Of a stretch of 64,000 bases of DNA, positions 28,965 through 41,500 are shown piece after piece. Positions within the stretch are counted from its first letter, which is position 1; each line of letters begins with the position of its first letter. The DNA comes from Balanoglossus misakiensis (Eukaryota > Hemichordata), in assembly GCA_040954595.2 (NCBI GenBank), contig CM082592.2, positions 6,572,001 to 6,636,000 on the forward strand, read 5' to 3'. The position numbers and the translations under genes are program-made. The notes beneath the pieces are model-generated. The model had not been told where the DNA came from. It did not search any database and saw only the letters and a list, made by a program, of their open reading frames with translations.

Positions 28965-29782
28965 AGATGTAGATTCAATTAATTGCTTGTGTGTGTTGCT
29001 TTGGCATAAAAGATATCCAGTTTCTGGAAAAGAGACAGCATTGATTGAGACGCATACACACCGAGTGAAATGTGAGCAAGAAGAATGGATTTTTTTTTTG
29101 CATTTCGGGCCTATAGAGGGCGATGTTACAACGCTGCAGTTAAAATATGGGGGTCAAAGGTCGTAATATGCATAAAAAGATGGACGACTTCGAGAAGAAG
29201 TGAAACCTGTGGTGTTTTGAAAACAACCTGTTCAAACAACAGTATTGCATCTTTATTCAGAGAAATGAATCGGACGAAGTGTACCCATAAAGCTCTTTTT
29301 AACCAGTCAGCGTACTGACTGGCCATCGAAGAGTAGCTATTTAGGTGCGTACGTAGACTTTTGATAATATATATTTTTTTGTAATGACGTGTCGTCATCG
29401 TCGCCCTCCCACATCACATTGTGAGCGCGCAGTGTCAACCTTACTTACACGAAATACATTTTTATCGCCCTCAGTTGTTCCACAGAACAAATAGAACCAT
29501 GTTTGTTGCGCACGGCAATAACAGAGCTGGTTAGCCTAACCCGAATAATTACACCATTTCTGAAAAAGAAGAAACATGCAAATACTTGTAGTACATCCTC
29601 CAGGGACATGCTGTGTGTGCGTGATAACTGATATGCCTGGTTTCGGGTCATTGGTACCAGTTTGACCCTCAGACTGAATTACGAATTTCCTGGTGTCCTC
29701 TATATATCAACCTCACCTCAACCTCTTTTTTTCCGTCCGCAGGTACATTATTTGCGATAAACAGTCACACTAAAAGGAAACC
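28965..29782. other. intergenic; TMEM248 promoter and 5' untranslated exon
   Basis: Just before the TMEM248 ATG is TTTTTTTCCGTCCGCAG (ending about 29743), a strong acceptor, so the start exon is probably preceded by an untranslated exon within this stretch. CG-rich DNA near 29390-29430 is a candidate promoter. No other gene is supported. Confidence 0.4.
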
Positions 29783-32700
29783 ATGGGATGTAAAATAATT
29801 GACAACACGAAGGGTTTCATTTTAACCCGCCCACCATTGGTTGTATTTATATTGTGCGTGGGCTCCTTTGCAGTTGCCATGGTAACGCTAGCATACTATG
29901 TGAAAATTCACCAGATACAGGATCCCGATATAGCACAGGTTGGTAATCACTGAACCGTAAAAACTGCTTTATCTTTGATATTATTTCAATATATGACGCT
30001 ACCACCAGCAGTAGATGTACAACGTCATTTTGACAGGTTTATTAGGTGTAGCTTTAAGTACAATGTACATTTTTATGACAAACGTCAGTTTTTCACATTA
30101 CATGTATCATACTGAGGAAAACTGCATCCTGTTGAAAATATTTTGCAACAGAAATTATATTCCAGATTTTATTCCTTGTGTGCACATATGCCATGATGAG
30201 TTGGCGGATGAAGATTCTTTGAAAGAAATTCTTTCTATACATTCTCCTGCTGCCATGGTTACACCTGGGAAATGAAGAAAATGAAACCATTATTAGTATT
30301 ACATATATGTACAATGAAGGCCATCACAAATAAAAAATAATTATTTTCCAATACCACTGACCGAGAAACTAATTAGAAAATGGTGGTTTTATTTGCATTA
30401 TGTCCTGTTCTGTTGTTTGCCATCTTCATGCAGTCTGCTTCATGTGGTGAGTGGGCAGGCTTTAGGAATTGTGATGAGCCAAAGATTCCCCCCCCCCCTT
30501 TCACCACAATGGTTTGCTCAGTCTCCATTGTTCTCAATGGAACTTTTGCACCTTTGTACCAGGAAATGGGGGATCTCTAGTCAACTGTTGAATGGCTTCT
30601 GAATTTTGCTAGTGTCGCTAGAAAATTAAACAATTCAGTTTGAATTTTTGTAATTTTGAGACATGATATGCTGAAATACCTCCTCAATGCTATGTGTAAG
30701 CCTGGAATATCTGCCTTGTCTGACAAACTCCCTGAGTCAATATGGGATTTTTTTAACAAGAATCTTCAAAATATGTTCCCATATGTCAATACATGTTCTA
30801 TGGATCATTTCTGTGACCTGGACTCTGATATATTTGAGGGTAAAATCACCATGAAATGCACCCCTTGTGTGCCGAGCACTCTAATATATTTGGTGGTAAA
30901 TATATGCACAGAGTGCAGCATGCAGAGCAGATCAATTGCTCCCAGTGTGAATGGTCACTACTGTCAGAAACGCATGAGACCCAGCTGGAGGTGCCATTGT
31001 TAATTTGTAACTGCCGAGCATAGTACACTTAATCGATATTAACGCCCAGAAGGCAGTCATGCAGGGTGACGTCAAGTGGCATATTGAAATCATGATATGT
31101 GTTTCTGATTCTGCATGAGTTGTGCAGTGTAGTTTTATTTGGCATTTTATTTTTCAACCTTTCATCTCAATGATTTATTAGCATTGACACACTTTTAGAC
31201 TGTTGCAAAGCGAGTGAGCTCCTGGGTCATTGTATGCAAATGACACCCAAAGTTGTTAGGTCAAGTTATTGAACAGATTATGTTCCAGTAACGTCAGTTT
31301 TGAAATTAAATACACAAATATCTCACTTTTCTATTGACTTTGTGACCACAGTCTTGTAATGGATGCTCTTTTACAACTTGCATTCCCAATGATTTCTTTT
31401 GCAGGACTGGAACTCATTCCTGACCCACTTCTCAAACATCAGATTTTGTGCATCACGGAATGAGACGGAGGACCACTGGGGCTCACTGGATAATGTCACC
31501 GGCACGACTGCGTCCAGTTCAACGTCAAAGAATCTTCATACAGACATTCTTGAGTATGAACCCGTGAGGAATTACTCTTTTATGATAAAGCTGGTCCTGA
31601 GACCCATGCACAATTTTGTTCCATTTTCTCATAATATTACCCACTTTCTCGGAAGTGTGTACGGATACCAGCTGGGTTTGGAAGGTAAGGAGACTTCAAT
31701 TCCACTGATCAGGGTGAATGTTTGGCACAGATTGAGGATTGGATAAATGTTTTTGCACAGAGGGAGGATTTTGACTTGAAAGTGCAAGTCATATGAACAG
31801 TTCTAATGTGCATATAATTATTTTATGCAAATAAGTAAAGAAATGCAAGTTGAGTTTTGAACTCCACCTGAATGACATATAATTATTCATCTTCTGCATG
31901 TAATTTGATGATTACATATTGAATGTCAGGAAGGAGACCTCTTTTTTATTTTGGATAGTAAGACTCCAAGATCCTGGTAATTGTTGGGATTTTATCAATG
32001 GATCAATGGAAAAGTGTCAGTCAGGCTTTCATTGTCTCATCTTTCGACATTATCTTCTGGTAAATTTCCGGCTTTTAGTCTGTTGAGCCTTGGGCCCAGA
32101 TGTAAATGCAGTAACGGAAACATTTGGCACAGAGGCAAGAATATTAGAGATAATGTTTACATTACGCCATAGCTACACCTTGTTGTAAATTCACCAATAT
32201 TTTTATTGGCTCTGATTTCAGGAGGTGAAGCTGATGAACAAGTGAACATCACCTTTGAACTCCCGGATAGCTGGCACAGCCAGAAGTGCCAAAGAGACAG
32301 GAAGGGCTCCTGTAAACAGATTGAATTCACTACATGTTTGACGCTGGTGGCATCGCCTACAGTGTTTCCCACCACCAGGTGAGTTGCCCATTTAAAGGTG
32401 GAGTGCGCCTCGAAATTGTTAGCGAGTAGTAATGAGGGAAAATGGCTATGTGGGTTTTGGTAAAATAGTAGAACATACAGTACACTGGTAATTCTATGGG
32501 GAAATGTTATAACATGGCGAATGTTAACATAATGGGGCCATTTTCCAACACTGCTTACTTGGGGGAAATTGTGCACATGATCCACAAATGTATCTTTCTT
32601 CACACAGGCGACCAGCAAGCTGTAACGCAACAGAAAGCCCAAGAGAGTATCACATGTCCTGGTTGTCAAACACGGTTCCCATGTACGACAGCCAGTGGTG

Positions 32701-33591
32701 TAGATATGGAGCAGCTGCCTTTGCATATCACCCTGACAACCCCAATCTGACACCCATGCTATCAGCTGTAAGTGTATCCTGCAAAAATGGGCCACTGATT
32801 TATCAATAGTTAAACTTAAAGGTTAGAGGTCAAACAGTCTTACACCAGGTGGGGCAATACCATGGTATGTGTGTGCTAATTCCAGCGATTGTTATCTGGT
32901 AATGGTGTATGTAGGTCAGTATTCTTGCTTTGACTTTGGAGATATGGTATGTGTACAGATAATGTCTGTGATATGGATCTGGACTGAGTGACAAGATAGT
33001 TGAATGCACTGTGTAAAATGATATGCTTGGTGAGCAGACTGGAATGCTCTTTTCAAAAAATGATGTGCAGTTATAATGATGTGCCCGAAGGAGAAATTGG
33101 TCAAAAAAGTGTCATCATTACTTTATAGCTTCAGGTACTTTAGTGGCAATATTGGTCAGCAGAATTACACTGACATAGCGATACGTTAGACTGACTGTCT
33201 TAGCCTTTGGCACCAATTCTTGACTGATATCAACATTACTCCTTTCTCCACAGACTGATCGGTCACTGGTCAATTTACATTTGATGCATACCAGCTATTT
33301 TCTTTTTGTGATGGTGATCACCGCCCTGTGTTATGCAATAATCAAAGGAAGACCAGTGAAAGCCAGGTCAAATGGATCTGTAGACAAGAAGGTGTGCATT
33401 TTATTTTGACTAGTACCGGTGGTCAATTCAAATAAACATAATCCTTGCATTTATGATTCCGGTAGAAAGTTGTGAATGAGCATGCAGATGATGGTAAAGT
33501 ACAGCAGATCTTGAACGACCAGATCTACCAATTTCACTTCACTTTAGAAAAAAACAATCTACCACTTCATGGACAGGTGTTGCATATCTGA
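29783..33591 (+). CDS. TMEM248: transmembrane protein 248
   Basis: A two-pass membrane protein of unknown function. Coding exons are 29783-29938, 31405-31684, 32222-32378, 32608-32767, 33254-33391 and 33466-33591, about 338 aa. The first transmembrane segment follows TRPPLVVFILCVGSF (residues 17-42). A large lumenal or extracellular domain contains many N-glycosylation sequons (NVT, NYS, NIT, NET) and LASPTVFPTT. The second segment follows the family signature DRSLVNLHLMHTSYFLFVMV and ends YAIIKGRP (about residues 253-285). The conserved core is certain. The last exon is less so: reading straight on from 33466 gives a stop at 33589, while a donor at 33576 (GGACAG|GTGTTG) could splice to an exon after TATTTTGCAG (about 33707) and end differently. 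The 1.5-kb first intron has one degenerate repeat and otherwise no feature. Confidence 0.92.
30484..30571. mobile_element. palindromic TTAA element, degenerate copy H
   Basis: CCCCTTTCACCACAATGGTTT at the left, a central CCATTGTTCTCAATGG palindrome, and a right end resembling the family. The TTAA ends are lost. A C-run of about 12 adjoins the left end. Confidence 0.4.
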
Positions 33592-34649
33592 CTACATGCA
33601 TTTCCAAGAATGCCCACACAGAACAATTTGCCAATGTTCGTTCTATATATTGTGTTCGCAATGAGATCTGTCACGATGCTAAAAGTATGTTCACCTTCTA
33701 TTTTGCAGTCACTTATTCATGCTTAGTCAGGAAAGGGATCCAGTGGTTTGACGTGCACCAATACAGAAGAGTTGGCCTGTACAGAATTGCACCTCATTTG
33801 CTCTGACGTGAAAGTAGAGAGCTGCGCCATCTCACTTATAGTGTCTTGATGCCTTTACATGAACTTATGTACTCGTAATATTTGTATCGACTGTATGGAA
33901 AATGTTACTTGGCCACCTCTGCTGACATATTAAACAAAGAGGTGTATTTCTACTGAGTGGGTTAATGCAAGAAAGAGCAAAGTTTATTAATTACTAGCCG
34001 AGCTGCTTTTTCAGAGAAATAGTTGGATTAGGACATATTTTGTATGTTTCTGGTATCACCGTTAAGTCACCAAATTGAAAAGTCACCGGTAAATACTGAT
34101 AAGCCAAAATTAATCAACTTTGTCACTTTTTGAGTTTTGTTCCCTGTGTATGTGAATAGATTGTGATTGACGTGAAATATTTGCTTACCGTTTGTGTTTT
34201 ATGCATTGCCATTTGTTTACTTCAGGTTCCTCCAGGCTGTTTTTTTTTTATTTTTTTTTTTTTGCAATATAGGCCTTACCTGTTCATCTGCAATCTGAGT
34301 TAATTGCTATCTCACACAATAATGGCATCATCTTTCTTGCCTGCCTCATCTTTCATCATTTTTCCTCTTTTTCATTTATTCCTTCTGGACAGTTTTATGT
34401 CCCTAATGTGACATTTTAGTTGCAGTGTATATCAGGGACGTTTCCCTGTACTCCTATGATGCTGGGAAGTGATGCACAAGAACAGTGAAGACATTTTTTT
34501 AAACATTCAAGTGCCACCTGTAGTCCCCCAGAAATACTTGGTTTTTCATTGTATTCTGTTGTTTTTATAATTTACACAGCAAGTTGCATTGGTCTTATTT
34601 GTAGATTTGCCATTTATCTGATTGGAATTGTCATGTCTTGTTCTCTTCA

Positions 34650-34655
34650 AATAAA
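34650..34655 (+). terminator. candidate TMEM248 polyadenylation signal
   Basis: AATAAA about 1.06 kb past the proposed stop. An earlier ATTAAA at 33929 is an alternative. Confidence 0.35.
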
Positions 34656-37600
34656 AATTGCCACCCATGACTGATCCATTTAAAATAAGTTGAGAGGGTG
34701 TGGGTGTGTGGAAACAGATCACCCTGATATCGCAGGACCTCAGACTGCCAGAACTAATTCGCAAGACATGTATGCTAACTACAGAAGGAAGTCATGAAAT
34801 AGTCAACATATTTCTTCTGTTTACATTGGGCTGTCGACCTTTTTACCCAGAATGCAATTATAATGCGATTTGACCCCTTAGCACAAAGTGAAAACCTATC
34901 CAAGGCATGTGTCCACCAGAGATATCGGTACCAAAACAGCTGCCATGCGTGAACAAAGGAGCAAAAATTGTACAGACACGCAGGATTTTTTAAACAGTCA
35001 CGAAATGTGTAAAGGCCTATTTAAAAATAACGAAGCTTGTGCGACAGTAAGCCTTCACTAATCTTTGAAACAGACGTTGTGCCACAAATGTAATATCAAC
35101 GTACCTGTGTTTAAGAGCATTGTTGAGTTGTGTGAATTCGGAAGTAACTAACGCCGCAGTTTCAATAATTTATCTCCAATTGCTGCGTACTTCACTGATC
35201 GATAGTTTATAACCTTGAAGAGTTCCGCGATATGTACGTCATTACAGCTTACTTTCAGACCGACTTAATTACGAGATCGTCACGCCAAATGCATCGAAGT
35301 GGTTTCCGATTGGTTCGTACGCGAGCACACGCTGTACAGCCTTTTATAATAGGATCACCACGACGAATCCCGGAAATTACAAGGATTTTGACGTCAGTTT
35401 TCCTAGTGTTGGACATGCATTTCACCCCTGGCCGTTCACGCAGTATCGTTTTTAATTGGCAAAATGAAAAGAACTAAACGGTCATGTTTCAATTTACATC
35501 CCCGTCATTTTAAACGAGGGGGAATTGTCGAGCATTGCCTTGAGGGTTGCGTTGCACACGACTTAGTTCTCGATTACAAAAATAAATTGCCTAGCGACCA
35601 TTTTAATAAAGGAATACCACTTATATATTTGCGCATCATAAAAATGACGGACATAATACAAGGTTACTTTTCAGTGGTAGGTCTATTCTCGCACACCAAG
35701 TCGATTATGACAACCTGACAAACGATTGTTAGATTTCAGAACCGTGGCCTTCCCCGACTGATGACGAGCCAAAGCTGACGTGTACTTTGCCATATGTCGA
35801 ATCGCTGATGTGGAATGCAGGTATGCTTTATTGCTTATATGATGCACAGCCATGTTTTTGCTGGTACGGTATTTAATGTCCTTGTTTACATGGAAGATAT
35901 AATTAATAGTGACCTTTCACAAACGTAGAATACCTTTGGCAGAATTAAATTACAGGTATTAATGTTACCTACCTGTGGCCCATTCGCCATTTCTGCAAGC
36001 ACTGAGACGTAATGTAATTTGCCACCACAATGGAGACCTCCAATGAAGTGAAAATATTTTATTCGGAATAAGGCTTGGCGAAAAACCGTCACATACAACG
36101 AAACAGTAACACACAAGAAGGGCAAATCATCCTTGCACCATTATGGAAAGGCTCCCACGCATTTACGTAGCAGGAACGTAGCTTGACAACAACCGGTTCG
36201 TTGTTTCCGTTTGAGCTATCCAGTTATCACTACAACCATGGTTGTAATAAGATACCCTCCTTCGCACACAGTAGTACAGTCGCGCTTTCCACGATGCTTT
36301 CGTCAAAAAGGTCACATGACCTTCACCACAGCCTTTCATAACACATCACACAACATAGCTTAACGTGACATTGCTTTATAATAATGGCATAATACTAGTT
36401 TGTAGTACTCTAACGTAAGTCTATACAGACCTGGAATTTTGATCACGTGGTTCTCATCTCATAACAAGATTACGTTGTCAAAATTATAACATGCACTTAC
36501 TAATCTATGATCATACGTCTTTAAAAATTCATCTCGATCTAACATGGGTGATAATTTCTCTCGTACATGTATTGTTAATACAATGTACATGAATACGATG
36601 ACCCTGTTATGCAAAGTTGGTCGCCCTAGGGCGCGGGCGGTTCCGCAGGGTTACATGTAAAACTAGAAATGCAAATAAAAATTTAACAATATACCCTGCC
36701 GAACGTGCTACGAATCCAACCATGCTGAAGGCGGCGAAGTAATTCGGCGTGAATACAGTGACACCGGTTAAATAAAAACTATTTATCATGAGAACTGTTC
36801 GTTTTGCGCGATGATCTCGCTCGTATTTGGGTCCAATATCCAAACACTATGCAAAACCATGACGTGTGTGTACAAGAACGCCAGCGGATCCGCCATATTG
36901 TAATTTCGAAAAGTCTTCTTTCTTCTGTCTGGTCCGCCCAACGAAGCCAGATAGTGAATTGTCAACAGTGACATTAACGATGCAGGATCTGAAATTGTAA
37001 GAACATGATGTTACGTTACAAAAGAGCGAGCGCTTAGGCTGCATTCACAAACACCTCTGGAGGGGGGGGCGGGAGAATTCAATTTTTTTTACCGCTAATT
37101 TTCACATGCCCCCCTTCCGAACTGCCAATATTTTCAAATCCCCCCCTTCCGAACTGCCAAAATTTTGAAATCCCCCCCCCCCATTTTCTTTCACAGAGCA
37201 AAACACATCACCTATCTATCTTGTAAAAAGAAAAACAGCGCTCCCATGAAAAGAATTTGAAACTGATGTTTCCCCTCATCAGTGGGTATTAAAACTGAAC
37301 ATTGTTTTTATTTTTTAAGTAGATATATTTGTATTCTGTGTTGGGAGACATTGTAAACCGAGAATTGAAGGGGGTGGGTTTGGGAGGGGGTGTCCCCCTC
37401 CCACGTAAGAAAATTTTCTAAAATACAGAGCTCAAAGCTGCATTTTAATGAACCCGGCAAAAGCAAATTAACTCAACTACCGGTATGTTGGGGAGGACAA
37501 ATTTAACCGTCGCCGCTCAAAGTTATCATGGGGTGGGGCAAGTCCCCTGACCTGGGACACTAGATAAACCAGTCAATGATTGAAAGGTGTTGATGAATGG

Positions 37601-38525
37601 AGGGGGTGGGTGTGGGAGGGGGTGTCCCCCTCCCACATTAGAAAATTTTGTAAAATAAAGGGCGCGAAACTGCATTTTTGTGGACTCAAAATAAATATTT
37701 AGTCGTTAAAATTTTTCAAGTCCCCCCCTTTCAGTCCCTAAATTATTTCAAATCCCCCCCCTTACATACCCTCAATTTTTTCAAATCCCCCCCCTCAATT
37801 CTCCCGCCCCCCCCTCCAGAGGTGTTTGTGAATGCAGCCTTATGATATATTTTCCAGTTCTTCTCGCCCACATCCGCCCGTCTTCAACTTGCTGCGTAAC
37901 CTTCATGGTGGTGTGCGTGCGGTGTACGCACACTGTAAATAATAACAAGTTCATCCGCGTCTTGCGCACGTTTTTAATTTTCAAGAGATTTCACGGCACG
38001 AAAAATACACCCATGGTTAAGTATTGAAGTTCTGGTGATGCGTTTAGGTCATGAAATAACAGTCATGGGCTGATGGGATGTAAGACGCCAATATCCATGG
38101 CATATCCGATGCAATTTTCTGGTCCGTCGACGCGTACTATTTTTAAGTGGTCACGAGACGCGGATGTGGAAATCCCTTTACAAGTTAGTGAATAGGCAGC
38201 TCATTTGCGATGCTGCTGTAATATGTTGAGGGTGACAGGCATGGCATCTATCAGAAGAATGGGTGAAGTTCATATGGAGTGATCGTGCCATCAAACAGTC
38301 TTTAATATAGGTTGGTTTGCACCTGGAAGTCTGTGTATGGTAGTCATCGCATGACAACAAGGAGAGTCCATAATACTGTCTTCATATTTGATCGCATTGC
38401 AGAGACACAGGAGTAGGCCTATATATATATACTGCGCCCTGTTTTAAAAACTGAAGCCAGGCAGATTTGACCTTCGACTGGTGGTATTCCTGCACATCAC
38501 AACCCTTCTAGAAAATTCTGACAGA
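34656..38525. other. intergenic DNA between TMEM248 and MORC2
   Basis: Apart from the TTA-flanked element at 37037-37839, no gene is supported. Open frames of 60-85 codons (for example 35464-35718) match nothing I know. Scattered CG-rich patches (35270-35420, 36630-36900) may be regulatory or contain MORC2 untranslated exons. No decisive start site is visible. Confidence 0.4.
37037..37839. mobile_element. 803-bp non-autonomous Harbinger-like transposon
   Basis: The ends are near-perfect inverted repeats of about 40 bp, starting GGCTGCATTCACAAACACCT and followed by CTGGAGGGGG. They are flanked on both sides by TTA (37034-37036 and 37840-37842). A 3-bp TTA/TWA target duplication is the hallmark of the PIF/Harbinger superfamily. 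The interior has C-rich runs and an imperfect direct duplication of about 85 bp (37367-37450 and 37597-37682), each copy containing the palindrome GGGGGTGTCCCCCTCCC. No transposase is encoded. Confidence 0.8.
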
Positions 38526-41500
38526 ATGGATACGTATCAGAGTCTGAGTCGAGCTCAGCTGGATATCAAGTACCTGCATACCAACTCGTGAGTGTCAAGA
38601 TATGGAAGAAAAGTCAAAGATGGTAGATCACACATCGAAGCCCAGATTGTAGAGTGGCTGTGATCGTAGGACAACTCTACAAGAGCTTTTTCATAATGTC
38701 GACACATCGCAAATGCGATGCTGGCCACACTGTCGACTTTGCACATCTGCAGTTGAATGTTGATCAACAAATCCTCGTCGTTGGAATATTATTCCTCCGA
38801 CATGATTATGCGATTAACAGTGGCCAGAAATTGTTGAATAGGTTCAGCCTACCCTTATGGTTATTAGAATTACGATTTCGACTTATTCAACAGCAATTTG
38901 CTTGATGTCGTGATAGTCGTGTATGGTCGTAATTGGGCAAAGAACCACGTGATTTAACCACCCTCAGGCTAGTGATTTACAATCTATTTTTCGAAGGTCG
39001 TGAATATAGACGTGCTTTTGCTACACAATAGCAAAAACATAATTTGACTAAAAGATATACTACAAGTAGCAAAAATAACGTCATGCCAAGTAATTATTAG
39101 GAAAAGTATATATTTTATTATGCAAGCCAACTCAAATTTAATATATGTGGGAGTATGTGAAGTAATTGGATTTAAATTCAGACATTTGCCGTAAGATTAT
39201 GAATGCGTGCCATTTTGACTTCCTAAAGATTGACATATAGTGGTAACCAAGTGTGGAGCAGGGTGAACTAACTATTTTCGAAACACCTGTCTTTTTGCCA
39301 GAGGTCCATATATTAACATTATTTCTTGGTTGGGTTGTTGAAATGTCTCAATGGTAAACATGAAATTCATTAATTAAGCTGAGCCCTTTTAAAAAATCTC
39401 ATGAGTGAACATGTTACTGGTTTTACATGCTAATGAAGGACTGTTGGTGTGTGTTCTTGTCTGGAGAACTCTCAAAACTGTCACGCCACATTCTGTGGGA
39501 TTTAAAATATCAAGTCTTATTAGTGCTGTAACAGATGCAATTCAGATGACATCTCTTTTCTGACTTGTTGATCAAGAACAGTAACATCAGAAATGATATG
39601 ATATAATATATCTGTTATTGCACAGATCCACAGGCAGACAGACAGACAGAATGGAAATGGGAGTTGACCCCTCTCCCCACCTTACTATTGTTCATAAATA
39701 TTTACAGACATGTATGTGGAGGAAGTCACAGCATGTTTATGTTTATTTCTTTTCTTTACCTAAGAACTACCCATGAGTTTCTTTTCGGTGCCTTGGCAGA
39801 GCTTTTGGACAATGCCAGGTGAGTGAGGAATATTCTTCCATTGTCCTCTCCACTTACACTAATGTTACTGCTGGAAGCCATAATCCAGTACTCCATAATC
39901 TTATAGTTGCAGTAACCGACTAATCTTCACATTAAATATGTATGGAACTGAAACTTAAAAGCGGTGTCAGATAGTCAACAGAACTGGTGTACTGTATGGT
40001 GTGTTCTTAACCTTTTCACCACCATGCTTTTGTCTAAGTCCCATTTTCTGGGGGTAAAGTTGGACCTTTATAAGATAAATGGGGTGAAAGGGTTATATAC
40101 AAAATTGCCCAGTATGTTTGTTAGAATCTAACCATGTATTAATATGCAAAACATTTAGTTAAATAAAACAACCTACATATGAGTCAGACATAATGTGTTT
40201 CTTATTGCAATGATTGTAATTGCTATTCTGAATTCGTATGTATGTTGCAGGGATGCAGGTGCCACAAGAATTGAAGTAAATGCAGGTAAGGTTTGGACTC
40301 CCACTGACTTGAAACTCAGACTTTGAGAAAGCAAATACCAAATTCAAAAGTGTAATTGCTATAATACCTAGTTGCATACATTATCTGAATAATATATTTC
40401 CTATGTTGCATATTTGCAGTGGAACGTGAAGAAGTAAGGGGTGGATATATGTTATGTTTTCTTGATGATGGAGAAGGAATGGACCCAGGTATGTGGTGCT
40501 TTAATGTCAAACTTTCCTTTGGGGTCACAAGTCTATTCATATGCAGAAAGGCTGTTTGACACTAAGTAACAAACTTACTGCACACAATACAAAAGTGTTA
40601 CAATATCTTCAATAATGTAACAAGCCCATGTCACTCATTTTGACTGGTAGTCCCATTGGTCTCTGCTGGTGCTTATCAAAAGGTACAGTGTAACTAAGTT
40701 GGGTCTGCCTGGTGCCTAACCATGGATGGAGCTTAATTGGAGGATTATGTATACAACAATCAGTCGTGTCTTAAAATATGATTCACCTTGATAACTCTAA
40801 AATGACAGGGATAAAATTTGTCATTCGAATGGGACTGATATTATTGCTGTCACATTAATCTTTATAACATGTGGAACATGGTTACGCACTCTATTTAAAC
40901 ATCATGGAGCATGGCTAGCTCACTCTTTTTAACAATCACTATGTTTACCTAATAAGTTATACACCTTCAAGTAATGTCAGATTTTGGAAAAAATGGACAG
41001 AAGGTATTAAATTCTCTATAAAATCTTATCTTGATATGAGATGCAATGTTTATGAAATTGCCAGGTTGAATAGTGTATTTGTAGTGAACTAGAATGGTTG
41101 CTGCATTATTTGTTATTTTAACCATTCAGGGGAAGCTTCAAGCATTATCACATTTGGTAAATCATCTAAACGAGCATTGGACAGCTGTATGATTGGTCAA
41201 TATGGTAACGGTTTAAAATCGTGAGTATTTCTGTAGTTTTACTTTTTCTGATAGTTTGTTTATAGGTTGTCAATACATTGTGTATATTCTTATACTGCTC
41301 AGTGTCCTTAAATTTTTTTTTTTTGGGGCATGTAATGACCTGTACTTTTTTAAATGATGATTGCATTTACATTTGATTATTCTGATTACAAACAAATAAA
41401 TCATTGAAGAATTTCGTTTTCGGGTCTTGATATTTTTAGTGTTAACATCCCCAATATTCATCTTGCTGCACGCATGTTTTAACCCATTCCGTGCTTTCAC

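Noticed and set aside
32157-32795. 212-codon minus-strand frame, the longest in the window
   Set aside because: Antisense to TMEM248 exons 3 and 4 and the intron between them; the plus-strand exons are conserved and spliced in phase, whereas this frame has no family resemblance.
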